64,000 bases of DNA from Bactrocera neohumeralis (lineage: Eukaryota > Arthropoda > Insecta > Diptera > Tephritidae). Positions 25,340-37,135 of the stretch are shown in pieces. The first letter of the stretch is position 1; every line of letters begins with the position of its first letter. The DNA lies in contig NC_065921.1 of the NCBI RefSeq assembly GCF_024586455.1, positions 22,694,635 through 22,758,634 on the forward strand, read 5' to 3'. The notes under the pieces were generated by a model. That model made no database searches, was not told the DNA's origin, and worked only from the letters and a program-made list of their open reading frames with translations. Made by a program: the position numbers and the translations under genes.

Positions 25340-26000
25340 GTTCCCTACTAAAAAAAAAACAAAAACTTCAAATTTAGTGGGGAATGTTTATTATCATTCA
25401 AAAAAAAAAAAAAATTTTTTTGAATTTATTTTTTTAAGGTTATCTCTTTCAAATGTTGGACGCGGCTACGTTTCCGACGTTTCATCCGTTCAGTCCAATT
25501 TTCGATGACTCACTCGAGCATTTCGGCTAGTAACTGGCGAATGACTCGTGTGGTTTTTTGATCCAAGGCCTGAATCGCAGCGGCATTGTTCGCATAGACT
25601 TTAGACTTTACATATGTCTACAGGAAAAAGTCTAACGGTGTGATATCACAATTATCTGCTCACCGAAGTGTTCTCTCCATGAATCCATTGAATGATGCGA
25701 TGTGTGGGAAGCGGCGCCGTCTTATTGAAATGACGCCGAGATCACGAGCTTCAATTTCAGTCATCAAATAGTCGGTTGTCATGGCACGATAACGGTCGCC
25801 ATGGACGGTTACGTTCTCGGCGGCATCATTTTTGAAGAAATATGGACCGATGATTTCACCGATCCACAAACCACACCAAACCGTTGTTTTTTCTGTATGA
25901 AATGGCTGCTCTTGAATCCCGTTCTGTTGCTCTTTAGCCAATTGAGCTAAGAATATGGCTCATCGCTGAACAAAATTTGGCACGCAATCGTTGGACCTTC
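25340..26000 (-). mobile_element. Rosa-type (DD41D) transposase remnant, catalytic half
   Basis: The minus-strand frame at 25660-25941 reads TVWCGLWIGEIIGPYFF, then NVTVHGDRYRAM, then TTDYLMTEIEA. These blocks surround the second catalytic region of DD41D (rosa-type) transposases and match the copy at 60861-61319 (GRNVTVNGDRF). 3' of this the frame is broken. The left end shares GGTTCCCTAC and the TTATCTCTTTCAAATGTTGG block with the remnant at 2179. The N-terminal half is missing, as in that copy. Confidence 0.8.
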
Positions 26001-26793
26001 ATAAATAGAACATGGAATTCATTATAATAGTAATTTATTTCTATTAAATATGATTTGCAAATACTTTTGTGAATAACACACAACATTTTTACAAAGAATA
26101 TCTAATTCACTACCAAAATGTGAGCAAACAAATCACTTATTAAACAATTAAGAGGAGAAAACTGTCAGGTTTTTTTGACGTTTTCGCTACATTCGCGCCT
26201 CTTTTCACGTTCAATTAGTAACTGTCTGCGCTGAAATCACTTTCGCTGCTTGGCTGACTGCCCATTTGCGCAGAGTACACACACATATACATATATCCAC
26301 GTACATATGTGGTATACTTACAAACGCACACATACTTTGTACGTTAGCACTGTGTGTTCGATTTATTTGCGCCTTTTTTCGTCTGTGGCAGTTGGCTAAA
26401 TGTGTGCGATTGCTATTTTTGCTTCATATTTACTTTTTGGCTACTCAATGATATTGGGCCACGCCACACAAAAATTGTAACTATGAGTGCCATAGAAAGT
26501 GTTTTTGGGCCGATTGAGGCGACCGTTTGGTTTAGGTGCCGTCGCTGACTGCTTGTTTGACAGCGCCAATTTGTAGTCAAATAAAAATACTTTTGGCTGG
26601 GTGTGGGTGAGTATGGCATCTGCTTCAGTAAAGAGCTTGTATGCATTTGTGCTGCAACCAATTTGTCTACCTAGTTGTGCGGCGAAATTACTTGTTTGCT
26701 CGTTTGTTGCAACGGCTGGCATGTGGCAAGTGATTTTTTTGTTTTTTTTTTTTTAATTTTTTTTAAATATTTTGCTATGCAAGCAATATTTTT
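26001..26793. other. Non-coding stretch with single-copy core
   Basis: 26200-26720 is GC-richer and non-repetitive, with short CA runs. Overlapping open frames on both strands (26354-26722) are under 95 codons and unrecognised. A poly-T tract follows at 26735-26770. Confidence 0.4.
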
Positions 26794-27236
26794 ATACCCT
26801 GAACAAAGTATATTAAGTTTGCCGGGAAGTTTGTAACAAGAAGATGAAGCGTCAGGGACTTTATAAAATATTTTTATTATATAAATGATCAGCGTGATGA
26901 GCTGAGCCGATTAAGTCATGACCATCCGTCTATTTGTCCGTCTGTTTTTGAGTTATCGTTCTGAAATTTTGCATACGTCCGTTTCTCGTCAAGAGGCTGC
27001 CGATTTGCTGGAAACGCCGATATCGGACCACTATATCATATGGCTGCCATACAAATCTACTGAACCAAAATAAAGTTCTATTATGGAAACCTACCTTATA
27101 TGACAAGATATCTTCACAAACTTTGGCATGGATTATTTTTTAAGTCACTCGGATTACTATAACATATTGCTACCATACAAACTGACTGATCAAAATCAAG
27201 CTTTTATATGGAAACTTTTTTATTTTTGAAGGGTAT
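26794..27236. mobile_element. Dispersed non-autonomous element with ATACCCT/AGGGTAT ends
   Basis: It begins ATACCCTGAACAAAGTATAT and ends ...GAAGGGTAT, giving a short terminal inverted repeat over 443 bp. The interior has no coding. It includes GCCGATATCGGACCACTATA (about 27010) followed by a TGGCTGCCATACAAA motif. The same interior motif occurs in reverse orientation at 46873-46995. Copies of this sequence type are, as I recall, very common in fly intergenic DNA; its class is not known to me. Confidence 0.6.
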
Positions 27237-28042
27237 TGTTATATTTCGAAATCAATACTGCTCTTTCACTATATTTGCTTCATTTTTGAGCGCCGACATA
27301 TTTTTGCTAAATCTTTTTTTTAACTTATTTCAGCCATTCTATTGAAATACCATACTTATACGAAGTCATGTGAATAATTGCTTTAACGATCCAAGAGAGA
27401 GTGAAAAGTCACTTTGAAAATAAATAAAATATAAAAAAAAATTAAAAAAAAAAATTATTAAAAAAAAATTATAAATTAAAATTATTTAAAAAAATTATTA
27501 AAAAAATTTAAAAAAAAAATATTTTGTATGAAAAAATTGCAAAAGCGAAAGTTAACACTTTTCAGCATGTTTTGATATTTTAAGGAGAATTTTAGATAAT
27601 TTTTAGACTACACTTTTCAATTTTCTGCAAATTAAGCCACTCAAACATATTTTAAAGCAATTTTTAGAAAATTTTTTTCCACCTTATTTAAGTGTTAGTA
27701 CTGCCAACAGATTTTAAAGTCACTGTTAGACGACTCTTTAAATTTGTAAGTAAATAAAAATTTTAATTTGCATAAAATAACAACACAAATTGAGCTTAAC
27801 GCCGATTTGGCTCAATTTGTTTGCACAAAAAATTAGCATCATAACCCAAGTGTTCAAAGGTAACACGCGACCTACCAACAACAAAAAACTATTAACATAA
27901 ATAAATAAAAAGCCCAAAAAAATAGTTTCACTAATTGACAATGTATTACTATTATTACAAAAAATTGCTTTGCTACATTAAAATTTCGCCACTTAAACGC
28001 GCCATTTTTCAAATAAAAACCGCAGAACTGCTTACTTTCACA
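27237..28042. other. Upstream region of the G12-like gene, AT-rich
   Basis: 27417-27530 is nearly pure A/T homopolymer mix. The rest is AT-rich with no recognised element other than the core promoter just before the gene. Confidence 0.5.
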
Positions 28043-28075
28043 TTTAAAACGCGCCCAAACCGCAGATCCGTCAGT
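28043..28075 (+). promoter_or_regulatory. Core promoter of the G12-like gene (TATA-like box and initiator)
   Basis: TTTAAA at 28043-28048 lies 30 bp before the A of a TCAGTT initiator at 28071-28076, the spacing expected for insect TATA/Inr promoters. This would place transcription start at 28073 and give a 48-nt 5' UTR before the ATG at 28121. Confidence 0.55.
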
Positions 28076-28120
28076 TAGCACAAATCTGCACAGTCCTCAG
28101 CACTTCAACCTTTAATAAAC

Positions 28121-30881
28121 ATGCACTTCAGCGCTTTCGTAGCAACAGTTAGCCTTGCCATACTCGGCTTGGCTACCCTCACGCGCGCTGCAGCGCCCTC
28201 CAACACAGCGGCGGCGGCCAGCTCTACCGTTAATACCGCTAGCACCGATTTGCAATCCGATCTGCGTGATTTCCAGGCGCTGATACCACGTCGCCGCATC
28301 GGTTATATTGCCGCTCGTCATTACATTGTCGATGCGCGTTTTCGCAGCGCTTTGGCATTTATACGCAGCCCGGAATTTTCCGCCACTTGGCAGCAGATAC
28401 GCAATACCAGTGACTTTGCAGAGCTTCTCAGCTTAATGCGACGCGATGCTGGCAGTTTCGATGTTACCACCATCATCGATCGCATACCAAATCAACTGCG
28501 TGCCTTCAATATACCATCGAAGGTGCCGGTGAATATGATGGTTCAGCGTACGGTGTCCGATTTTCTCGGCGATGTGGTGCGTGAGTTGCCGCGGGCACGT
28601 ATCGCCAGCTTAATGGCGCGCAAAGTGCAGGCGGGCGGCGAATTTTCACAGCTGTATCGTACCGTGCGCAGCGAGGAGTTCGGCAGCTTGTTGCAGAAAA
28701 CGAGGGTGAGTGAATTTTGGAGGGTGTAGAATTTGTTGACAGGTTCAGCTTGGCCGGTGCAATCTCGTTCCAATTTAAAAATGTGTACTCGTATTACTCC
28801 ATTTTATGGGCAAGGTTCACAAAATTGTTTAAGTTTTGACATTAGCAACATAGCAAAACCATATAGATTTTGTATTCGTTTGTTGCTGATATTCACCGAT
28901 ATGGATTTTTAATGATTATAAATCGATAAAATATCGATTTGTTATGAATTGTCTATCGATTGCTTATCGATTTATAACTTCAAATTTTATCGATTTCATT
29001 TGTTGTAATTTTTCGTTAGTTACAATAACTTACTTTGTTAGACTGAAGTTTATATATATACATATATACTTTTAATTTTTTATTTCCAATACAAACACAC
29101 ATAAGCATCGATTTTTCAAACCTCTGGCTACCATGTGATATATCGGTAGGCTTTCTCAATATTTTTTTTGTTTAATTTAATTTCAACTTTTTGCATAAAA
29201 TAGTTTTTCCCTGATTTTTAATTTGTAATCTCATATATCAAGTTATTTTTGTTATCGTTATCGATTTTTTGATTGATAATTGGAAATATTTTTAGAATAT
29301 ATTTTAATCATTTGTTTAACCATATCAACAACCTTCGTACATTTAGCTGGTATATTTTAACAGGAACTACTTTTACATGTCATATGCTAAAAAATATTAT
29401 TGTAATGGGGTTTTCTATCGAAAATCGATATTATTTATTTTTTTGATTTGTACATCGATTTTTTTTATTTTTAAATGATGCATGACTGTAAGCTTAAACA
29501 TATGCATTTTAGTGCTTTTAAAAAAATTGTATTATCGATATCGATGAAATTTCGAATCGATTTTTGTCATGAGCTCTTGAAGACAGAATTAAAAAAATTT
29601 ATTTTAAATGAACGAATTTTATGTGTTTGCATAAAACACAACCAAGTTCGGTAAAACGATTATTATTAACGATAATTTTCAACTTCTGTTATCAATAACT
29701 GATTTTTGTTATCGATAACCGATAACGTATTTTCTATAGTAAAAATGGTTTATGTTTATATTTTCGTGCACGATAACATTATTTGACCACTATAAAACTA
29801 CTTTTTTCAAAAAAATAAAATCGATAAATCGAGTTTTATTAGAAACTAAGAAGCATTTATGTTTATTTTTTCGTTAACATTATTTGACCGCATAAAATCA
29901 TTCTTCCCAAAAACCAAATTCGAAAATTCGATTTGTATTAGCGATAATTTTTAATTTATACTGTTGACAATTTAGTTTTTTATCGACAAACCATGAAACA
30001 GTAAATTGAGAAATCTTTAAGTTTACATATTCGTGTACAGCTCATATTTTTGATATATATATAATTATTTTTCATAAAAAACTATTTCACTAACAGATTT
30101 TTGTTATCGATAATTTTTAATTTCCGTTATCGTTATTTGACTTTTGTTATCGGTAATCGATAACATATTATTTACAGCGAGAAGGAAACTTTATATTCCT
30201 TTATATTTTTTATATTATATTCTTGTATCGAAAGTTGATTTTTTTTATCGGTAATCGTTAACATATTATTTACAGTAAGAGCTTTTTAAGTTCATGTTTC
30301 TATTTATTTATTTATATCAAATTTTTATTATTAATATTGTTTCAAGTTATGCTATCAATAGCTGACATTTATTATCGGTAATCGATAACATATTATTTAC
30401 AGTAAGAATTCTTTATGGTTTACTTATTTATGCATTATAAGAAGTATTTAAGTTTAACTTTATATACATTTATTTATAATATAATTTTATCAGCGATAAT
30501 GTTTTATTTCTGTTATCGATAGTCGATTTTTGTTATCAGTAATAAATAACGTACCGTTTACAGTGAAATATGTTTAAATTAATATATCTTCAAAACTCTT
30601 CGCTTTTGACCACTATAAAACTATTTTGCTTTCGTTAAATCGATTTTTATTATTTAGAATCGATAACATATTTTTAACATTTTATTTATAGAAGATCGTT
30701 TAAATATGTTTCAGTTTCAACAATATATTTTAAATATATATACTTTTTAATTATTGCTTTCTTATTCTCTTTTCAGAAATCCTCCAATCTGGCCGCACCC
30801 ATTCGTAAGCTAAATCAAAATTTCATTGACGTTGATAATATAATCAAGATTGGCTTTAATGTACTTAGCTGGGGACCATAA
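28121..30881 (+). CDS. Secreted insect allergen-related (G12 / Ins_allergen_rp family) protein
   Basis: Two coding exons, 28121-28705 and 30777-30881, are joined in phase 0 by a GTGAGT donor and a TTCTCTTTTCAG acceptor. They encode 229 residues. Residues 1-24 form a signal peptide (MHFSAFVATVSLAILGLATL core, Ala-rich cleavage zone). From about residue 44 the family pattern follows: L-x2-DLRDFQALIP, then Y-x3-D-x2-F-x3-L-x2-I-x-SPEF-x2-W, FAELLSLMRRDAG, and a second amphipathic helical half ending in exon 2 (LNQNFIDVDNIIKIGFNVL). One domain copy at the usual length. Family members are midgut-secreted insect proteins (microvilli/peritrophic, G12 and cockroach allergen relatives), so a digestive-tract role is inferred. 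The ATG has a fly-like AAACATG context. No frame damage seen. Confidence 0.88.
28706..30776 (+). other. Intron of the G12-like gene
   Basis: 2071 bp, strongly AT-rich, GT...AG boundaries. No coding or transposon recognised. Packed with ATCGAT motifs and a degenerate tandem unit, entered separately. Confidence 0.85.
28915..30690. repeat. Intronic cluster of ATCGAT motifs and degenerate tandem units
   Basis: I count about 20 ATCGAT hexamers between 28921 and 30670, where well under one to two would be expected at this base composition. Many sit in TATCGATA or TTATCGATAA contexts. From about 29700 a longer unit recurs at irregular 95-160-bp spacing: TTATCGGTAATCGATAACAT followed by ATTATTTACAGTAAGA, best at 30153, 30246 and 30373, with weaker copies near 29703, 30533 and 30660. 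The units are diverged, so this is an old local amplification. Confidence 0.75.
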
Positions 30882-30969
30882 TTATTTGCAGACAAAGTCG
30901 GTTTATTACTTTTTAAACTCTTTAAAAGGATTAAAAGGTTAAATTATTTATTTAATACCCAAGCAAAAT

Positions 30970-30975
30970 AATAAA
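30970..30975 (+). terminator. Poly(A) signal AATAAA of the G12-like gene
   Basis: AATAAA lies 89 bp after the stop codon, followed by an AT-rich stretch. This implies a short 3' UTR ending near 30990-31000. Confidence 0.55.
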
Positions 30976-31712
30976 AGAATTAATAATTTAAGGGATACAT
31001 ATTTATAAGGTGAATGAGACAATTCGACAATTTACAGCAGATATGCCCTAAATTTGTTTGCACATATTTGGCGTCTTATATTTTTAGCACCTTTTCAGCT
31101 AAAATTTTCACCTTCATTATTTATTTTCGACAGTCTTCTTTCTTTGTTTTTCTTGCTTTCCATCACTTGAGTCCTTTTTTACTTAGATTTGCAGCGGACT
31201 GCTATTTTATGTAGTAATAAGAGCACGTTAGGCGACAATAAAATTGAGAAAGGAAAAAATACAAAATTTGGGTTTGTGTTTTCTGCAGAACTTCCAGGGG
31301 TTCCTTGGCTTGGTTACAGGAAAATTAAGCGAGGTTTTTCTTTAAGACCATAAAAAGGTTATTTACGTGAAAGACATAGCGCTCGTATATTATTTTAAAT
31401 AACTAAAAATAGAAGCGTCTACAAAACGAAAGGTCGGCTCATTTTTTATTATGTATTTTCTCATACTCTACTCTAATTTTGAACAAAAATAATAATTTTT
31501 TTGCATTCCTAGGCATCAACCGCAAAGGTATGCTTCACTTTTTCTCACTTTCGAGTGTTGTAGTCACAGGTCATTGTGGCTCTCGTAAATTTATTTTAAG
31601 TGAAATTCGTAGCATCAGCCTACTTCAAGCTTTAATAGCCCGGTCTTGCATGGCTAATCACAAAAGTAGGCTACATATTATTTAATACCACAAGTCAAGC
31701 AAAGGCATCAAA

Positions 31713-31844
31713 ATGTTGCTGTACTTTCTAGCTTTCCTTCATCGCACGTTCGTCGTAGGAAACGCATTTGTTGAACGACAACGCCAAGCTCGATTGCCGT
31801 CGACACTTTCAAAGCGTTGCGCTTCCGCAGCCCAACGGAATTAG
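31713..31844 (+). CDS. Possible small secreted peptide frame, 43 codons
   Basis: The ATG has the strong fly context CATCAAAATG. The first residues, MLLYFLAFLHRTFVVGNAFV, are hydrophobic like a signal peptide, and a dibasic KR site precedes the last eight residues. I do not recognise the family. No TATA or initiator is evident, and a frame this short can arise by chance; it is listed only because start context and hydrophobic start coincide. Confidence 0.15.
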   Translation: MLLYFLAFLHRTFVVGNAFVERQRQARLPSTLSKRCASAAQRN

Positions 31845-31867
31845 CCAAGTGTAAAATTTTTTATATT

Positions 31868-32044
31868 TTATATTTTCTTTTGCGCACAGCGAAATTCGTC
31901 TAAAGTAATGTTGTAACCAACGAATCGTGCACAGTCTCTAAGCAACCGTTCGTAACACGCCGCTTCCTGCCGACAGCATTTGGCTGAAGCGGGGAGGGCA
32001 CACATATTGTGACGGGTTAAAAAGCAAAGTATGCTTTTAGGCAT
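31868..32044 (-). CDS. Possible small cysteine-rich frame, 58 codons
   Basis: The minus strand from the ATG at 32044 has six of seven cysteines in its C-terminal two thirds, including a CC pair followed at spacings 5, 7 and 15. The end reads NITLDEFRCAQKK. A plausible 3' splice site (CCCTCCCCGCTTCAG) sits just before the CC pair, so this could be a terminal exon rather than a whole gene. Family not recognised. Confidence 0.2.
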   Translation of the reverse strand: MPKSILCFLTRHNMCALPASAKCCRQEAACYERLLRDCARFVGYNITLDEFRCAQKKI

Positions 32045-32799
32045 TACCACTTTCTCGCATCATATAATATTATATAAATTATGAAACTCGTGCGCTGAAA
32101 TTTACAAGATTTTCGCTTTTCTCGCTTTGGCATCCACCGTTTTTTGGCACTTCATTTTGTTTTTTGCTTCATTTCTGGGTTTTGTTTGCTGCTTACGTAT
32201 CATTTCGAAATAGAAAGTATATTCCCCGACCAGCAAATAAATTATTGATTTTTATGTTCGTTATAAAAATGTTGAGCCTATGGCTGTCCGCCATAGTGGT
32301 GTGCTTTCGGATGGTTACTTTAATGTTTCCTCGGAATTGAATTACACCTGGCATGTGAATATGAAAGTAATGGCCGCTGTGGTGCAGAGCTGCATGCCTG
32401 TGCTTGGAGATTTAACCCGCATAAATTTCTTGTGTAAAGGTATCTTGCAATGGTGGTTTATTAAGGTGATTTTTACATTAAGAAAATTAGATTTTCGACC
32501 ATTAGAAGTGGCCGATTTGATTTCGACGTGCGTTTATGCAAATTATTCGTTTTTCAAACATTGATTTTCTTAATAGTGTTTCACTTACGTAGAGTACCGT
32601 TTAAATATAGTGTTATGTAAGTACAAATTTATGTATGTATTTCAATAACCTTTATTTGTGACATCTCTCTTTAGTCTACTATTATGCTGTGTGGCTCATA
32701 GTACATTTGTCTATCGCTGGCCTAATACAAAAAAATTGTTGAGGAATACTTTTTTTAACCTCTGCCTTATTGAAAATAATGTCTGAAGACAGCAAAAAT

Positions 32800-33845
32800 G
32801 TACTTTACTTCTCAATTGCCTACTCAGTCCGAAGTAGCACCTGTTGGCAAGTTGGACATCGAGGCTGACATTGTTGTTGCTATTAACACAGTTTCCAAGA
32901 CAGACGAAATTATCGACTACTTCGACGACTTATGACTGTCAACAATGATGTGGGAGCCTAGTCGCCAGTGCGACGACTTTTTATATGATGAGAGGAGATA
33001 TTTCGTCTTGCCATCGTTCACTACCAGACTCATTTGCTTCGCTTTCTTATTCATTCTGGAGAAAGCAGAACTAACGGCGTGGCGGTTGAGGCCAAAGGTA
33101 TCTATATCGTAGATAGCAGCAGCTGTACACTCTTATAAAAGATTGTGCCTTCTCGATTCAGCTCCGCAGCTCGAATTATTTTCTCCTAGAGAAGTTTGAA
33201 GAAGCCGCACGAACGGATATCGCCTTGTCTGAAACCTCGTTTGGTATCCTGATCCTGACGGAGCTTTTGATATTGCTCAACGTCAGTTTACATAGACGTA
33301 TTAGTTTTTCGGGGATACCAAATTCAGACGTAGCGGCATAAAGGCAGCTCATTTTCGTGCGGCGGTGAAATCGACGAAGAGGCCTTTTCCAAAATTTGGT
33401 ACATGGTGAATATCTGGTCAGTTGTTAATTTTCCACGTCTAAAGCCACACTGAAAAGGTCCAATCAGTTTGTTGACGGTGGGCTTTAATCTTTCACACAA
33501 TACGCTCGATTGAACCTTATATGCGATGTTGAGGAGGCTTATCCCACGGTAGTTGGCGCAGATTGTGGGACCTCCCTTTTTGTGGATTGGACAGAATACA
33601 CTAAAATTTCAATCGTAGCTCATGTTTTTGTCCGACCATATTCCGCAAAGAAGCTGATGCATGCTCCTTATCAGTTCTTCGCCGTCGTGTTCGAATAGCT
33701 CGGCCGGTAATCCATCGTCTCCCGTCGCTTTTTTGTTTTCAAAACCACCAACTCCTGGTGTTATGCTTTCACTGCCATTCAGCAGGCTGGAGAAGTTTAT
33801 CCTCCATAATTTTAGTATGCTCTGGGCATTAGTCACATATTAAAG
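32800..33845 (-). mobile_element. RTE-type retrotransposon fragment, reverse transcriptase core
   Basis: Minus strand, from right to left: AQSILKLWRINFSSLLNGSE, then KKATGDDGLPAELFEHDGEE and LIRSMHQLLCGIW (33610-33830). Frame-broken segments follow that correspond to ANYRGISLLN, the PTVNKLIGPFQCGF-like region and the FVDF active region, ending in the SKTDEIID segment near 32880. It overlaps in content with the copy at 36240. Many stops and frameshifts; both ends are truncated. Confidence 0.8.
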
Positions 33846-36239
33846 TACGAAAATGGGCTAAGCCGTATTATAACAACGCCTACCCATATAACATAACTTA
33901 ACTACTACTAAACTCCTTCTGAGTATTTTATTTTCCAGTTTACAAATCAAAAACCGATCAATATATCTAAAAATTCAAAGTCATACCGTAACTGTTTAAG
34001 CAGATACTGAAAATGGGACCCCAGTGCATAAACTGAATGACCAAAAATATCGGACAATGTGTGATATAAATAAATTTCGTAAAGAATATCTTTCTGATCT
34101 ATATGTTATATCAAAATAAAGTGGCTGAATCGTGTCAATACTTCCCTTAGTCGCCATATATGTACCTAATTAAAAGATTTTCGAACTTCCGACTGATTTT
34201 ATAACCCATATATTTGCCAACATGTGGGTTATATTAATAAAAATCTTCGTTTTTTTCTATTAACGGTGTTTCTTTGTGTCCGAAATACATAAAATCGGGG
34301 GAAAACTTGACTTAGTCCCCTATAACTAATATCATGATATATACAGTCAAATAATTTATAAAAATAAATTCACTATTTCATTTCAATATAACATATCTCT
34401 AACAAACGGACATTAACGAAACCGGTTAAATTTAGTTAGCAGCCACTATGTTAATGATGTAACAGAGGAGAATTAATATTATTATGTGTAAAAACAGTTT
34501 TCCAGCAGATTTGCTATAGCAGTGATGCTGTGCTGCTAACAACAGCAATGTTAGCTGTTAACATCAAGAATGTTAATATGGAAACAAACGAACTGTTATT
34601 AGCATTTCATTAACATATCCGCTGTAAAATCAACAGTACAAGAGCGCTTCTGCGCAAACAACACACAACAAACAAACTATTCCCACCTTGTGCCGGCAAG
34701 AAAGACCAGTATTTCACAAATCAAGCAGTACTCAATACTTCGCCGCTAGTCTAACTTTCTAAGGAAGGTTTTCCAAAGCTCAGCACTGGACGCCACATAT
34801 GCACTACGAGTAGCGGAGCTAACAGTGAATTGCTCACACATTTTGAACTCCGTAATTGCCAAAGCAGTGTCGCATTCGCAGCAATGCATTGTGTGTGATT
34901 CGAAATGCGCCAGTGGCAAATTGACAATCAGAATGGCTATTTATTCATTTACACCAAATTACCACTTGATTTATCGCTAATTATCGGCGCGCATAAATCT
35001 AAGATGCCGCGGGCAGCGCATGTATATCTCTGCGTACAACAACAATGCGCTGTGTTTGTGTGTCCGTGTGTGGAGGAAATTGTTGCATGCCGCCTGTGTA
35101 ATGGCTCCCTTTAGTGCAGTCAAATGCATGATTGATGTCGCGACAGCAGACGATAAAATTTGCCAAAGGAAATGCTAACGCATAGCAAATGGAAAAATGC
35201 TTTGGCATTTGTGAAACAACAGAGCGAAATTCAAATGCATTGTAGTAGAAAATCAGCAAAATGGCTAATTCTGCTTTTATTGCGGCAATTTTTGGGCTGT
35301 AATAAGTATTAACTGTATCTAAGTAGTACATATACTCATAGATATATGTCTGCTTTTAGCCTCTTTTATTACTACTGAGTGCCATTATTTGTGCTCAGTG
35401 ATTTATTTTTGCTTCCAAATTTTCTGGTGTGTTTTTAGAGGGTTAGCTTAGTCCGGCTTTAGTACAATTATTTGCAGAATAAGAACTTTCGTAACTGACC
35501 AGAATTTTTTTTATTATATATAAATATCTTTGGTTGAGCTTCCCTTCTTAGTGGTTAAGAAAGTAAGTCTTGAAGTTATCCTACAACTGGAGGGCTTCTC
35601 ATGTTTGAGTAGGCTTTACACTTTCTGATAAGTTTTGCACGATTTTTTCATATCGGTTGACCATTAAATTGTTCAATATTTACCGTTCTAGACTTTTGAT
35701 CGGCCGTAACTTAATAATTTTACAAAAGGGTTTTATTCATTCAAATATTATTTGAGCCATAAAAAGTTATCTTCCAAGAAACAATAAAGTATCTGGTCAG
35801 CGATGTGCAATAACAGTTAATTTATTCAAATATAAAAAAGTTGTTTCATAAAGAAATCTAAACTTGGGCTCACCTGATAATAAATCTGATTAATATAACG
35901 TCAAATCGCAGATAAATATTTAAAATAATTTATAGCATAGTCTTTTGGATAAAACTGAAGCAAAAATATAGTATGATAGATTCTCAGAGGACTCTATATA
36001 AGGTTTTTCCAGAACTAAAGGGCCCTCGTTTTGTTTAACGATGGTTTCGGCCTGAATACTTGTCTTAAGCTCTTCAAATGTCACGAGGATTGCTGATGTA
36101 TATTCAGCTTTTGGAATAACCAAACAAAAAAGAAATAAGGAAGTTAATTCTGAATATTGTTAAATGCCTTATCAGAGAACTTTTTCAAAGAACTATTATC
36201 GGATTACATTAACCAAATCATTTAATTTAGCGAAACTGT
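33846..36239. other. Non-coding stretch
   Basis: 33846-34700 is AT-rich. 34490-34640 has small palindromic TGCTGTTAACAGC-like runs. 34640-35170 is GC-richer and non-repetitive. The rest is AT-rich. No gene supported. Confidence 0.4.
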
Positions 36240-37135
36240 TGGTTTTCAAAGAGAATATGTGGTACGATGAGAACTACCGCATCGTATTGGAGAAATCGCA
36301 ATATTGCGATGAACCGGGAGCTTGAATTTCGCAGGATAGAATAAATACAGAAAGTTCAAGACTGAATCGAGACGCATAAGTAGTCGAAATGCATGATTAT
36401 GAAGAGCTTGAGAAGTTGATCCACAAGGGTACTGCTCGAAAAATGGAAAATTTCAAGACCGGAGCATACTCTTGTAAGACTCAAAGAGGCGATCTAGTGG
36501 CTGATGCTCAGATCACGCTAAATTTACGTGGGAATTGTAACAGTAGAAGATTACGAACCCGATTCCTCAATTGATGACGATGGAATTGATATCTCATTGT
36601 TCGACTATGAACAAGTTTCGAAGGACAATTAGCATTAGCATCAGCTACTTTGCAGGATATGATCGGATGAATGCTCGAAGCCCAAGAGAGAAAGACCGGG
36701 GCTCACGTCGAAAGTCGTACGTTAAATCTTAAAAAAGATCCATGAAAAGAAGATCGGCGAAAAGAAGAACTTCTACGATTTAAAGCCGTATTCGACGGCC
36801 CAAAAAGCAACTGTCTTCATACCTTCCTTACAAGACAACTAAACTGACGTAAAGCAACACTAAAAGCTCCCTCAGAATCGGTTAGGACCTCTCTGGGCCG
36901 TTTTCTATAAAATAAGGTTTCAGAAAGAGAGACTCCCTATCGTGGGGTTTCTTTAGTATTTTACTGGAGAAAATTATATGATCTGCAGAGCTAAATAGAG
37001 AAGTTACAATATTCTGCAAAAGTGTACAGCTGCTGGCGTACGCCAATGAAATTGATATTTGTCTCAATAACCATAAAGTCTCTCATGACTCCCATCCTGC
37101 TATATGATGCGGAGGCATGACGATGACAACATCTG
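36240..37135 (+). mobile_element. RTE-type retrotransposon fragment, internally deleted
   Basis: The + strand reads WYDENYRIVLEKSQ, then MHDYEELEKLIHKGTARKM, then FKTGAYSCKTQRGDLVADAQ, the pre-RT region of the same family as the copies at 32800 and 50340. After a deletion it resumes with KATLKAPSESVRTSLGRF (36850) and QLLAYANEIDI, where the usual YADD catalytic box is altered. It then has an ILLYDAEA-like block. Non-functional. Confidence 0.75.

Larger units (their letters stand above)
30990..32799. other. Region downstream of the G12-like gene
   Basis: Mostly AT-rich and non-repetitive. Contains two small frames noted separately (31713-31844 plus; 31868-32044 minus). Nothing else recognised. 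Confidence 0.4.
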
